Source: Microscilla marina ATCC 23134 (lineage in GTDB: Bacteria; Bacteroidota; Bacteroidia; Cytophagales; Microscillaceae). Taken from it: a stretch of DNA of 64,000 bases. A model generated the notes under the pieces. That model did no database searches and was not told where the DNA came from. It saw only the letters and a program-made list of their open reading frames with translations. Made by a program: the position numbers and the translations under genes. The stretch spans positions 1 through 64,000 of the forward strand of contig NZ_AAWS01000010.1 in the NCBI RefSeq assembly GCF_000169175.1. Reading direction: 5' to 3'. Below, piece after piece: positions 28,311-37,474 of this stretch (the stretch's first letter is position 1; each line of letters begins with the position of its first letter).

Positions 28311-29522
28311 TAAGTTTTGAAAATAGAAACGCTTGAAACAAAAATAAAGGGAGTATAGGAAATATTACTATTCACTGAGAAATATTACTATGCGTATACT
28401 TTTTATGCGCCATAAATAAAGCTTACAACCGCGTACTTTAAGTAAGCAAAGGTTTTATAAGATACTTATAATCAGCATGCTTAAAAGTAAACATGGGTGT
28501 TTTTGAATGAAAAAAGAACCCCTTATCAGTGATTACTAATTTGGTTACTTGATTTTGTCTCTTAAAAAAAGCTGATTTTGTGAATTTACAGACTAAAAAA
28601 AACTTTTTTTTGGTTAATTTTTGTAGAGTTAATTACCGAAAAAAAAGATTTTCAAAATGCTAAATTTTATAAAAGTGTAACTATTTAAGCTTTTTCTATG
28701 AAGAAACAATTATTCCTTCTTTTCTTGAATTAGCCCGATTATTGAATATTAGGAACCTAAAGTGTGTAAAAAAGTTAAAAAAACATAAGACTTTACATAC
28801 ACTAAATAGCAGGTAATACGTGACGGCTCACTTTAATATATTTGAGTTTTTATGTATGTAATATAAAAAACTATAAATCTCTTGAATAAGATATAAGTGT
28901 TTGTTATGCAATAGATTAGCTCGATTTTTGCTGTATATATAATGCCTTTCAATAAACCACTCACAAAACATGTTTTTTATTCTTTGTGTGTATTTAAGTT
29001 GCTTGTAAACAGATAGTTATATGCTATATGTGCTTAGTTTAACTCAAATTTACAGTGACTAAGGGTCACTTTAAGAATAATTTTTATTTGGAGAATTTTA
29101 TGTTTTATTATAGTATAAAAATAACAATGTAAGTTATTGTTTTTTTTGTGCTGTTTATTGCTTTTTTTACTTATTACCCCTGTCGTAATTGCCAGTACAA
29201 TTGTAGGTTATGTGATCTCAGGATAATCATTTAACTTTGTAGTACTAACACACAAGAAACATAAGCGAATAAATTAAATACGAGACGTTGATGTAGGTTC
29301 TTTATCCATAATTACAATTTTGTAAATAAAATAACTAAAGCGCAAAGAACTAAATTAACCCTTTTACCTACCAGCTAAGCCAATTGTATTAAAATACTTC
29401 AACCCCAGTTTAAATGGTATCAATCAGGCAGATTGTTTACGATAAAACCATAAAAAATGGTTGTGGCTCATACTTTAGCCCTACCACATAAAGCAAATAT
29501 CTTTTAAAAAAACAGAGTACCA
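28311..29522. other. Long AT-rich gene-free region and leader of the NACHT gene
   Basis: About 1.2 kb with no credible reading frame on either strand. It holds a likely promoter at 29209-29239 and a 6-bp hairpin AACCAT/ATGGTT (29446-29462) about 60 nt before the NACHT gene. If the promoter is right the transcript has a leader of about 275 nt. No repeat array or transposon end was recognised. Confidence 0.45.
29209..29239 (+). promoter_or_regulatory. Putative promoter for the NACHT gene
   Basis: TAACTTTG at 29232-29239 fits TAnnTTTG exactly; TATG 19 nt upstream matches three of four bases of TTTG. Confidence 0.35.
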
Positions 29523-31187
29523 ATGAAGCTACAAGAAATTAAAGAAGATTTGTATAAGTATTATACAAAGCATGAAATAAACCATGCACTCAAAAATTAT
29601 GTCCCAACACATTGCCAAAACGTGGCTCCTGAAACAGCCAATGACCCATTGAACCAATGTGCATTTGTGACTCGTCAATTACTCATCCCATTTTTTACTC
29701 AAAGAAACCTTAAAGACTCTATGTATAGAGACAAGTTTTATATCATATTGGCAGAGGCTGGTATGGGAAAAACTACCTTTATGCTGAATCTTTATGTAAA
29801 ATATGCGGAGTTGTTGGCAGAGACTGATTATAAAATCAAGATTTTTCCGTTGAGTTTTCCTAACGCTATGGAGGAGGTAGAAGCAATGCCTGCCGAAGAG
29901 CGTGCCAATACTATATTATTACTTGATGCATTTGATGAAGACAATGAAGCCATCAAAGCTCATCAAAAAAGACTACATTACATACTTCAGAAAGTAGGCG
30001 ATTTTAAGGAAGTTATATTTACTTGCCGTACCCAGTTTTTTCCACAAGAAGAAGAAGATTCAGGCGAAATAGGTGTTTTGAAGTTTAAATACCAAGACAA
30101 CACGTATCAATTCCGTAAAATCTATTTGTCTCCTTTCAGCAATGAAGACATTAAGGCATACCTCAAAAAAACCTACAATTTATTGAACATCAACAAGCGT
30201 AAAAAGGCAGAAAAGATTGTTTTGCATTCACCTAACCTAATGGTGCGCCCTATGTTGTTGAGGTATATAGACGATTTGATCAAAAGTCGTGACCACTACA
30301 GTTCTACTTATCAGATTTACACTGAGTTGATTGCCAAGTGGATTGAAAGGGAAGTACAACGTCGTCCTGATAATAAAGAGAAGTACCGTAAAGACTTGTA
30401 TAAGTTTTCGCGAGAAGTGGCAATTGATATGTATATGAACCGTAAACGTAGAGGTGGTTTTATTATCAGCGATGATGAGCTAAAAGTACTTGCCGAAAAT
30501 AACAATGTAGACTTGGGTACTTTAGAGCTTAAAACCAGGGCTTTGTTGCATATGAATACATTACACCAATGTACCTTTGCTCATAAGTCAATTCTTGAAT
30601 ACTTTTTGGTAACAGAGGCTTTTTATAACTTACAGTTTGCCAAGCACCTAGACCTGTCTGACCTTGAGCAAGGAGAGCAATTGCGTGGTGAAATGTTGTA
30701 TGAGAAAGCAAAATCATTGTTTGGTCGTTATAAGACTTATACTTCAGGTAAGAGTAAGGATTTTGTGAATATTAGCGTGGCTGACCTTGAAAAAGTAAAA
30801 CATGCTGCCCTGATCAAGATAGACTCACATGACATACAAGTACTTCGTATATTTAAAAGTCTTGGCTTGTTGCAAATCAATGACATACAGATAGGAGTAG
30901 ATCAACTAGATAACTTCTTGTATAAAAACACTTTAGAGTTGAGTTCAAAAAATATTACGCAAATTAATGATTTGCAGTTTTTGACCAACTTGGAAAGTTT
31001 GGATTTGAGCAATAACCAAATCACTGATTTGACTCCGCTTAGGAACCTTAAGAAACTAAAACGCTTAAATTTGAGCAATAACCAAATCGAAGATTTGAGT
31101 ATATTAGATGAGTTACCTAACCTAGTAGAGGTAGATGTGCAGGGAAACGACCAGGCACGACCAACCGCACGAGTTTTGGCTTCTTAA
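29523..31187 (+). CDS. NACHT NTPase with C-terminal leucine-rich repeats (bacterial NLR-like)
   Basis: A 554-residue cytoplasmic STAND NTPase. A short N-terminal segment (1-70) without a recognised effector precedes the NACHT core: Walker A AEAGMGKTTF (78-86), Walker B ILLLDAFDED (131-140) with the extra acidic residue typical of NACHT, and TCRTQFFP as sensor. A winged-helix/arm region follows, then LRR-type repeats at about 480-540 (LESLDLSNNQITDLTPL, LKRLNLSNNQIEDLSIL). Bacterial NACHT proteins include antiphage NLR-like sensors, where LRR or other C-terminal repeats bind the trigger. No separate effector gene lies beside it. Defence is an inference; a developmental role is also possible. 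Confidence 0.88.
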   Translation: MKLQEIKEDLYKYYTKHEINHALKNYVPTHCQNVAPETANDPLNQCAFVTRQLLIPFFTQRNLKDSMYRDKFYIILAEAGMGKTTFMLNLYVKYAELLAETDYKIKIFPLSFPNAMEEVEAMPAEERANTILLLDAFDEDNEAIKAHQKRLHYILQKVGDFKEVIFTCRTQFFPQEEEDSGEIGVLKFKYQDNTYQFRKIYLSPFSNEDIKAYLKKTYNLLNINKRKKAEKIVLHSPNLMVRPMLLRYIDDLIKSRDHYSSTYQIYTELIAKWIEREVQRRPDNKEKYRKDLYKFSREVAIDMYMNRKRRGGFIISDDELKVLAENNNVDLGTLELKTRALLHMNTLHQCTFAHKSILEYFLVTEAFYNLQFAKHLDLSDLEQGEQLRGEMLYEKAKSLFGRYKTYTSGKSKDFVNISVADLEKVKHAALIKIDSHDIQVLRIFKSLGLLQINDIQIGVDQLDNFLYKNTLELSSKNITQINDLQFLTNLESLDLSNNQITDLTPLRNLKKLKRLNLSNNQIEDLSILDELPNLVEVDVQGNDQARPTARVLAS

Positions 31188-31368
31188 ACTAGTATTACAA
31201 TGATTATATACACGAAAAGCACCAGTCCTCCGAACTGTCCACCAGACATAGTAAGAGGTTGGTGTATTTTCTGTTTGTGATGGTTGATTAATTGCTCTCT
31301 TGCGTTATTCTCAGATGCTTTGATTAAATTGCTAGCTGATTTTTTGTTTTACAAAGCAATTGATTTCC

Positions 31369-33003
31369 ATGAAAACCCTCATCTCATCTACTTTCCAAAG
31401 TATCACCCTCTTTTTGTTGTGTATATGCCAGCAAGCAGGTGCCCAGCATGCTACAGTAGCCTCCCCCATTGATGTTCAACATTACAAATTTACCCTTACC
31501 CTAAGCGATGCTACCAACGCTATTAAAGGCAAAACTACCATCCGGTTTAAATTTACCAGGCCTGCTACCTCCTTTATGCTTGATTTGACCAGTTCAAAAG
31601 GCACAAGAGGAATGTTGGTAAGTGCAGTAACATACCAAAAAAACGCCTTAAAGTTTGAACATCACAATAATCAGCTGAAGGTGCTTTTGCCAAAACAGGC
31701 AGCAAAAGGGAGTACTTATGAGGTGGACATAAGCTATGAAGGAGTACCTATGGATGGTTTGATTATCTCGAAAAACAGTTATGGTGACCGCACATTTTTT
31801 GGTGATAACTGGCCTAACCGAGCGCACCATTGGTTGCCAGTAGTCGATCATCCTTCTGATAAGGCTACTTGTGAGTTTATCGTAATTGCACCAGCACATT
31901 ACAAAGTAGTAGCCAATGGTTTATTAAAAAAGGTACAAAAACTTGCCACAGGGCAATTGCTCACCCATTGGTATCAGTCAATATTGATCCCAACCAAAGT
32001 AATGGTCATAGGAGCTGCCAAGTTTGCCGTACAAAAGGTAGGAAAGTACAAGGGGGTAGAGGTGTCATCATGGGTGTTTGAGCAAGATAAACAAAAGGGT
32101 TTTAAAAAGTATGCCCCCGCTTTAGACATACTTAAACTGTTTTCACAAAAGATAGGTGCATTTCCTTATGAAAAACTGGCGAGTGTTCAATCTAAAACCA
32201 GGTACGGAGGAATGGAGAACGCCAGTTGTATTTTTTATTATGAAGCTTCTGCTCGCAACAACAGTTCTATACAATCTTTGATTGCCCACGAAATAGCCCA
32301 CCAATGGTTTGGCAATTCTGCTACTGAGAAAGAATGGACACATATATGGCTAAGTGAGGGTTTTGCTACCTATATGGCACATGTATACAATGAGCAAAAG
32401 TATGGGAGGCATAAACTAGTTGAACGTATGAAAAGTGACCGAGCAAAAGTGATGAATTATGCCCGTCAAACTAAAAAGCCCATCATGAATAGTTTACCTG
32501 CCAACCTTAACTCATTGTTAGATGCCAATGCCTACCAAAAAGGCAGCTGGGTTTTGCATATGTTGCGCTATGTCACTGGAGACAAAGCCTTTTGGCAGGG
32601 AATACGCACATATTATAAAACCTATCGGGGTAAGAATGCTGAAACTGCAGGTTTACAGCAAATAATGGAACAAGCCTCAGGTAAAAAACTAGATTGGTTT
32701 TTTAAGCAATGGTTATATCAACCAGGGCAACCCACATTAAGGGCAAACTGGAGCTATGATGCTTCTAATCAACAACTTAGGCTAACGATACAACAAACCC
32801 AAAATATAGCGTATGGTTTGTTTGAAATGCCCTTGGATATAAGCATTCAGTCAAAACAAGGGAGCAAACCTGTGGTAAAACGAATGTATTTGAAAAAGCA
32901 AAAAGAGCAAGTAATTACATTCCCTCTGCAACAAGCCCCTTCTGCGGTAACACTTGACCCAAACACCTGGGTTTTGATGAAGTCAATCGTCACAAGCAAA
33001 TAG
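31369..33003 (+). CDS. M1-family zinc aminopeptidase, exported
   Basis: A 544-residue M1 metallopeptidase. The frame can start at TTG 31360, but ATG 31369 directly precedes a signal peptide (MKTLISSTFQSITLFLLC, cleaved after GAQ). Counted from the TTG, the exopeptidase motif GGMEN is at 283-287 and the zinc site HEIAH at 310-314, with Glu333 in LSEGFATY as third ligand; a Tyr for transition-state binding is expected further on. It removes N-terminal residues from peptides, in the periplasm or outside. It lacks the large C-terminal helical domain of long M1 enzymes. Single-gene unit after the NACHT gene. Confidence 0.94.
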   Translation: MKTLISSTFQSITLFLLCICQQAGAQHATVASPIDVQHYKFTLTLSDATNAIKGKTTIRFKFTRPATSFMLDLTSSKGTRGMLVSAVTYQKNALKFEHHNNQLKVLLPKQAAKGSTYEVDISYEGVPMDGLIISKNSYGDRTFFGDNWPNRAHHWLPVVDHPSDKATCEFIVIAPAHYKVVANGLLKKVQKLATGQLLTHWYQSILIPTKVMVIGAAKFAVQKVGKYKGVEVSSWVFEQDKQKGFKKYAPALDILKLFSQKIGAFPYEKLASVQSKTRYGGMENASCIFYYEASARNNSSIQSLIAHEIAHQWFGNSATEKEWTHIWLSEGFATYMAHVYNEQKYGRHKLVERMKSDRAKVMNYARQTKKPIMNSLPANLNSLLDANAYQKGSWVLHMLRYVTGDKAFWQGIRTYYKTYRGKNAETAGLQQIMEQASGKKLDWFFKQWLYQPGQPTLRANWSYDASNQQLRLTIQQTQNIAYGLFEMPLDISIQSKQGSKPVVKRMYLKKQKEQVITFPLQQAPSAVTLDPNTWVLMKSIVTSK

Positions 33004-33040
33004 TTTGATTTAATATGACCTTAGAGAAATGTAAAGCAGT

Positions 33041-33391
33041 TTACTGGAAGTCAAGTATGATTTGATTCCACAGTTTAGGAAAATTAGGCAATGTTTTTTT
33101 TTGCCACGAAATCTCTGAACTACCCGTGACTTTGATAGGATTCATCGCTTCTTTTTTTATTTCCAGAATAAAACGGCTAAATGCTGTTACTCCAGAGCTA
33201 TTAAGGTATTGTAATTTGGTAAGGTCTAAATTAAGCGTTGTTTCACAGTTTTTTACGGCATCTTTCAGAAAATCAAAAAAACCTTCTTCTTTGTATTTTT
33301 GCATTCCTGATAAACGCAAAGCTCCTTCTATACTGAGTGTGGCTTTGTCTTTGTCAAATATAAATGAGGCATTCTCGATAGCTAATTCCAT
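33041..33391 (-). CDS. STAS-like anti-sigma-factor-antagonist type protein (slr1659-type)
   Basis: A 116-residue STAS-like domain: LSIEGALRLSG at the start, then TTLNLDLTKLQYLNSSGVTAFSRF, where Ser65/Ser66 sit at the position phosphorylated in SpoIIAA/RsbV antagonists. It resembles the slr1659-type regulators that travel with slr1658-type HATPases. In such switches the kinase phosphorylates this protein and a SpoIIE phosphatase restores it; both partners lie just upstream in the same direction. It is the last gene of the unit, 171 nt after the HATPase gene. Its output target is not in the window. Confidence 0.8.
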   Translation of the reverse strand: MELAIENASFIFDKDKATLSIEGALRLSGMQKYKEEGFFDFLKDAVKNCETTLNLDLTKLQYLNSSGVTAFSRFILEIKKEAMNPIKVTGSSEISWQKKTLPNFPKLWNQIILDFQ

Positions 33392-33562
33392 TTTTGTGAT
33401 TTTTTGTTCCTGCTTAGGCAGGGTGTGAAAAATTATTAGGTAAAAACCAAGGACACATTTCCATACACTGGTATGGAGTACAAAACTAAGTACTGATCAA
33501 TTAGTTTTATAATAGTGTAAACAATCTTTTACAAATTTTGCTACCTAACCGATTAGTTTACA

Positions 33563-34117
33563 TTAACTAGGTTCTATAAAGTGATATACCTGAACCGTTA
33601 TTTTGTACATATTCTCATCTATTTCTTCAAACCGTATCCCAAGCTTCACCGGATAATCTTTGAGCAATAGTAATAGCCCAATGCCTGACTCTTGTTCTTT
33701 TTCTATATTTTGCTGCATTTGTTGGACATATAAATCATCCAAGTTCTTAGCGTTAACCAACTTCTCAAAATGGTTCTTCAGAGAGTCGAAATGCCGTTGA
33801 CGGGCATAATTTTCTACCTCCATCTTCAGTATATTATTATACAGCTTTGTATTTACAGTAATAAGTGCATCCCTTTTATCTGAGTATTTGGCAGCGTTTT
33901 CCATTAATTCATTAAAAATAGTAGAAATAAGGTTGGCATCTAGCTTTTTACCAAAATCTCTTTCGTCAGAGTAAAAAGACGCTACGAAATTTGCCAGTGC
34001 ACCACACCGCTTCCAACTAGTCATTAGATCAATGGGGTTGATCATAATGTTAAGCCCTCCTTCTGCTGGTAGGTGGCTTGGAATAAAGTCAAAATCGCCT
34101 AAAATAAGATTGTTCAT
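33563..34117 (-). CDS. HATPase-type switch kinase (slr1658-type regulator)
   Basis: A 184-residue protein with a GHKL-like ATPase core: the N-box FNELMENAAKYSD (Glu70, Asn74) and a late G-box GIGLLLLLKDYP (about 140-155). This matches anti-sigma-factor/switch kinases of the RsbW/SpoIIAB kind, more exactly the slr1658-type family. It would phosphorylate the STAS partner encoded next. It starts 24 nt after the membrane SpoIIE gene and precedes the STAS gene, giving the kinase-antagonist-phosphatase set of a partner switch. The target it sequesters is unknown. Confidence 0.82.
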   Translation of the reverse strand: MNNLILGDFDFIPSHLPAEGGLNIMINPIDLMTSWKRCGALANFVASFYSDERDFGKKLDANLISTIFNELMENAAKYSDKRDALITVNTKLYNNILKMEVENYARQRHFDSLKNHFEKLVNAKNLDDLYVQQMQQNIEKEQESGIGLLLLLKDYPVKLGIRFEEIDENMYKITVQVYHFIEPS

Positions 34118-34141
34118 ATTCTATTGATCAGTTTATGGAGT

Positions 34142-35698
34142 TTAGGCAGTGCGTCTTACTACCACAATAGTAATGTCATCTTCTGGGTCAGTCTTACCCG
34201 TATATTCATATATTTCATCTATGATGTTATTAACAATTTGCTGCGAAGGGTGATGCCTATGCCTTTCCAGTGCTTGCATAAGTCCCTGTATTCCAAATTC
34301 ACGGTCAGCGCTGTTCAAAGCTTCGGTAGCTCCATCAGTATACAGTAGCATAATATCTCCTGTCTCCAGGTCAAAGCTTGATTCTTGTACATGGTCAGAA
34401 AAATCATCAATTAACCCCACGTACAAGCCAAGATCCATCGTGTCTATTTGCTCAGCAAAATCCTCTTTGCTTCTTAACAAGATGACTGTTTCGTGTTGGC
34501 CAGTCATGCTTACTGTACCATTGTGGTAGTGCAATAATGAAAGCGTCAGGTTGCGCTGATCTTTCATTCGGCTAATATTTTGGTGTAAAATAGAGTTAAT
34601 CTGATTCAAAGCAGAAGTAATGTCTATGTCACTGTTGTCAAGCGTGGCTCTAAAGGCTGCTTGTGTCATCAGCATGACAACCCCCGACTGTAGCCCATGA
34701 TCTGTTACATCACCTATACCAAAATATATACTGCCATCTTTTTGTGGCAGTACTTCATAAAAGTCCCCGCCTACTTCGGTAGCTGTGTCCATTCTGGCAC
34801 CTATTTCTAACCCCTTAAAAGCCATGAATTCTTCTTCACGAGGGAGTACCATCTTTTGAATGTGCTTAGCTATGTCCAGCTCCATAGACATTCGGACGTT
34901 CTCCTTCTTCAAAAGGTTTTTCTCGTCAGCAGCCAATTCTATTTTTTCTATTGCCCTGGGAATAGTTTTGAGTACTTGCCCGATCATGCTTGCCTGAAAA
35001 AAAGTAGGTAAAAAGGCTAAAAGTAAAAATATGAGGCATACGCTGAGGTAAAGCTTAATGCTGAGTGGTTCTATTTTTTCTTTTTTCACTATCTCTTGCC
35101 GTTTTCGGGCAGCTTGGCGAACCTTTCTATTTGGTGACTTCAAGTGTTGTTTATATTCTTTCACCTCTTGCTGGGTCATGAGGTGGTACTCAAATGAGCT
35201 TCCCCGGTTTCCGTAAGCGATAAAAAAACTAATCAGTGAAATGACTAGCCACACAGTAGCGGCGTTTCGGTTGATAACTGTACCAGTGATAAACACCAAA
35301 ATGATAGAAAAAGCAGAGTCTACAATAAGACTGGTAGCAGTATTAATGTTTACATGTACGGTGGCAAGCGCAAAAAGCTGAAGTGTAATCAGTGAAGCCC
35401 AAGTGCTTACCTGAGATACCCAGCGAGGCTGGTTGGTTTTGCCTGCGAGTAAACGACTATGGTGGTATGCCGAAAAAGCATGGATGCCAATCGTAAGCGG
35501 TATCATAATCATATCGCGGGCAGGTTCAGGTAAATGCCCAAACGAAATGAGTTGAATAGCCAGGTGAAGCGACGTAATGATTACCAAAGACAGGTTTACA
35601 GCCACCAGAATTTTCTTTTTGGTGTTTTTGTAAGGTGCCTGAAGTATCAGACTTGCTTCATGAAGAGCGTCTTTATTTTTTTGAGATTCCTTCACCAT
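34142..35698 (-). CDS. Membrane SpoIIE-family phosphatase
   Basis: A 518-residue protein with several N-terminal membrane helices (about 30-180) and one near 215-240, then a coiled stretch and a SpoIIE phosphatase domain (about 300-518): GARMDTATEVGGDFYEV, FGIGDVTDHGLQSGVVML, LLYTDGATEAL and the closing DDITIVVVRR provide the metal-binding acidic residues. In partner switches such a phosphatase dephosphorylates the STAS antagonist, here two genes downstream. Unlike the other two SpoIIE proteins of the window it has no TPR domain; the membrane part should be its sensor. It is 22 nt after the GNAT/methyltransferase gene. Confidence 0.93.
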   Translation of the reverse strand: MVKESQKNKDALHEASLILQAPYKNTKKKILVAVNLSLVIITSLHLAIQLISFGHLPEPARDMIMIPLTIGIHAFSAYHHSRLLAGKTNQPRWVSQVSTWASLITLQLFALATVHVNINTATSLIVDSAFSIILVFITGTVINRNAATVWLVISLISFFIAYGNRGSSFEYHLMTQQEVKEYKQHLKSPNRKVRQAARKRQEIVKKEKIEPLSIKLYLSVCLIFLLLAFLPTFFQASMIGQVLKTIPRAIEKIELAADEKNLLKKENVRMSMELDIAKHIQKMVLPREEEFMAFKGLEIGARMDTATEVGGDFYEVLPQKDGSIYFGIGDVTDHGLQSGVVMLMTQAAFRATLDNSDIDITSALNQINSILHQNISRMKDQRNLTLSLLHYHNGTVSMTGQHETVILLRSKEDFAEQIDTMDLGLYVGLIDDFSDHVQESSFDLETGDIMLLYTDGATEALNSADREFGIQGLMQALERHRHHPSQQIVNNIIDEIYEYTGKTDPEDDITIVVVRRTA

Positions 35699-35720
35699 AT
35701 TGTATCAAACTTACTTTTGG

Positions 35721-37160
35721 CTATTCTTCCTTTTTATAAATTTGGGTTTGTACTTGTACGCTTATTTGACAAGGGTTTTTAAAATAATGTTCTTCAGCTT
35801 TTTGGTAATACTCCACTACTTCTTCGCGTTGAGCAATGAACACATACATAGCCCACATATACATGCGTCCCAATTCTGTGACATTTTCTTGTACCTTTAC
35901 CTCGTTTTCTTGTCCTGTATTTTTAGCAGTAATAGAATGCTCTTGCACAAGCTTAAGGTGTTGGTTTTGAGCCAACGTAGGTAAATCATTCAAAATATCC
36001 CGGTTACCTTCATAAATATCCTTGTGTTTTTGAACCATTCGCTTGATCAGTTTGGGTCCTGCAAAAGTAGAGTCGTTTACATCCATCACATACAAAGCAC
36101 CCCCAGGTTTCAATATCCGATATATTTCCATTAATGCCAACTCTGGATTACTTAAATGAATAAATAAAAAACCAGCATGTACTACACTTACACTATTGTC
36201 TGCAAACCCTGTGTCATAAGCGTTGCCTTGTATCCAGCGAATATTAGGGTATGATAACGATGAGTAAGTAATCATATCTTTTGATATATCCATCCCTACA
36301 AAGTCATATCCTTTGAAATGCTCGTTTTGGGCAATGGCAGACAAGTAAACCCCTGGACCACACCCTATGTCCAGAAATGTTCCAGGTGGCGATGGTAAAT
36401 GTTTTATTTTGCTAAACACAGGCTCTTGAATGAGGTAAAGCAAACGAGCTTGTGCTATAAGCCTCGGTAGCTCATCTTTAAATAATAAAGAATCGATATA
36501 AAGGTTTTCTTTTTTTAACTCCCCCAAAATCAAGTAATCCATGTGATTGATTTCTTCAAGAAAACGCAACAAAGAAGGAGGAGGTATCTCGTACCTTAGT
36601 GTCAATGATTGTACATACTTCTTTACCCTTATATAAGCTGATTTCAACACATCTTCTCCCTTGGCCAGCAATACATGACGCTGACCATGTGTAGTTTCTA
36701 CAGTTTTGTAAGAACTAAAGCCAAATGTTTTATAATAGAGACGAAGCCTGCTATGTGTATCGCTTAAGCCTACGACAAAATATTCGGGGTGAATGGTTTC
36801 AAAAATTTTTTTCCAGGCAATAGATGCCAGAAATTCGGCCAAACGAGAACCTCGGTATTCTGGGAGTTCAACCCGGCGCGAAAACTGAACAATGCGTCTT
36901 TTGGCAGCAGGCAATTCAAATTCTTCGAAAATTTTACCCTGTGGGGGAAAAATATATGCCGAGAGCGAAGAAACCAGCTTATTATTATGAAAAGCGCCAA
37001 GGTGGAGCCCTTGAGTGTCATAGGGCGACTGCATAAGGTAATCTTCTAATCCTTGACCATCGACAAATACTGCTTTTCTTAAAGCATAAATTTGATCTTT
37101 GTACTGGTCAAAGTTCATCCAAATAATTTCAAGGTTTGATTTTATCTCAGCTACTTTCAT
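35721..37160 (-). CDS. GNAT-like acyltransferase fused to SAM methyltransferase
   Basis: A 479-residue two-domain cytoplasmic enzyme. Residues about 10-170 look like a GNAT/autoinducer-synthase-type acyltransferase: YALRKAVFVDGQGL, VSSLSAYIFPP, IVQFSRRVELPEYRGSRLAE and LYYKTFGF. Residues about 235-400 are a class I SAM-dependent methyltransferase with motif I FLDIGCGPGVYLSAIA (about 262), VGMDISKDMI and VVHAGFLFIHLSNPELAL. The product cannot be told. It heads a four-gene unit with the SpoIIE, HATPase and STAS genes, suggesting that it makes, modifies or responds to a signal read by that switch. The end beyond 400 is of unknown type. Confidence 0.85.
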   Translation of the reverse strand: MKVAEIKSNLEIIWMNFDQYKDQIYALRKAVFVDGQGLEDYLMQSPYDTQGLHLGAFHNNKLVSSLSAYIFPPQGKIFEEFELPAAKRRIVQFSRRVELPEYRGSRLAEFLASIAWKKIFETIHPEYFVVGLSDTHSRLRLYYKTFGFSSYKTVETTHGQRHVLLAKGEDVLKSAYIRVKKYVQSLTLRYEIPPPSLLRFLEEINHMDYLILGELKKENLYIDSLLFKDELPRLIAQARLLYLIQEPVFSKIKHLPSPPGTFLDIGCGPGVYLSAIAQNEHFKGYDFVGMDISKDMITYSSLSYPNIRWIQGNAYDTGFADNSVSVVHAGFLFIHLSNPELALMEIYRILKPGGALYVMDVNDSTFAGPKLIKRMVQKHKDIYEGNRDILNDLPTLAQNQHLKLVQEHSITAKNTGQENEVKVQENVTELGRMYMWAMYVFIAQREEVVEYYQKAEEHYFKNPCQISVQVQTQIYKKEE

Positions 37161-37397
37161 CAGAGTTTTATACCATTTTTAAAATACAGAATTTATGTAT
37201 TTGAAGGCATCGATTATAAGTTTTGTTTAGACTAACAAAACATCCATAACAAGCATTACAGGTGTTTGTGCTGCTGATATACTACGGAAATACATACGAT
37301 TGACAAAACTTTATCAATCAGTTCATCATTATTGGAAATGTCTTAATTACTGCGTACAATAACTTTGTAGACAAGCATATTTTTTGTGACAAGTATT

Positions 37398-37428
37398 CAA
37401 ATATAGAGCAACAAAAATCAAAATCAAA
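37398..37428 (-). promoter_or_regulatory. Putative promoter of the partner-switch operon
   Basis: On the minus strand TTTG (37428-37425), 19 nt, TATATTTG (37405-37398), an exact TAnnTTTG, about 240 nt before the first gene (start 37160). This implies a long leader. Confidence 0.45.
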
Positions 37429-37474
37429 GCAGGTTTTTACTTAACAAAATAATAGTTTTTGTTATTTTTTACTA

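Noticed and set aside
28372-28415. Direct repeat AAATATTACTAT in the gap before the NACHT gene
   Set aside because: Only two copies of a 12-nt AT-rich phrase; expected by chance in such DNA.
36770-37049. Overlapping 70-86 codon frames inside the GNAT/methyltransferase gene
   Set aside because: Shadows in other frames of a well-supported enzyme gene.
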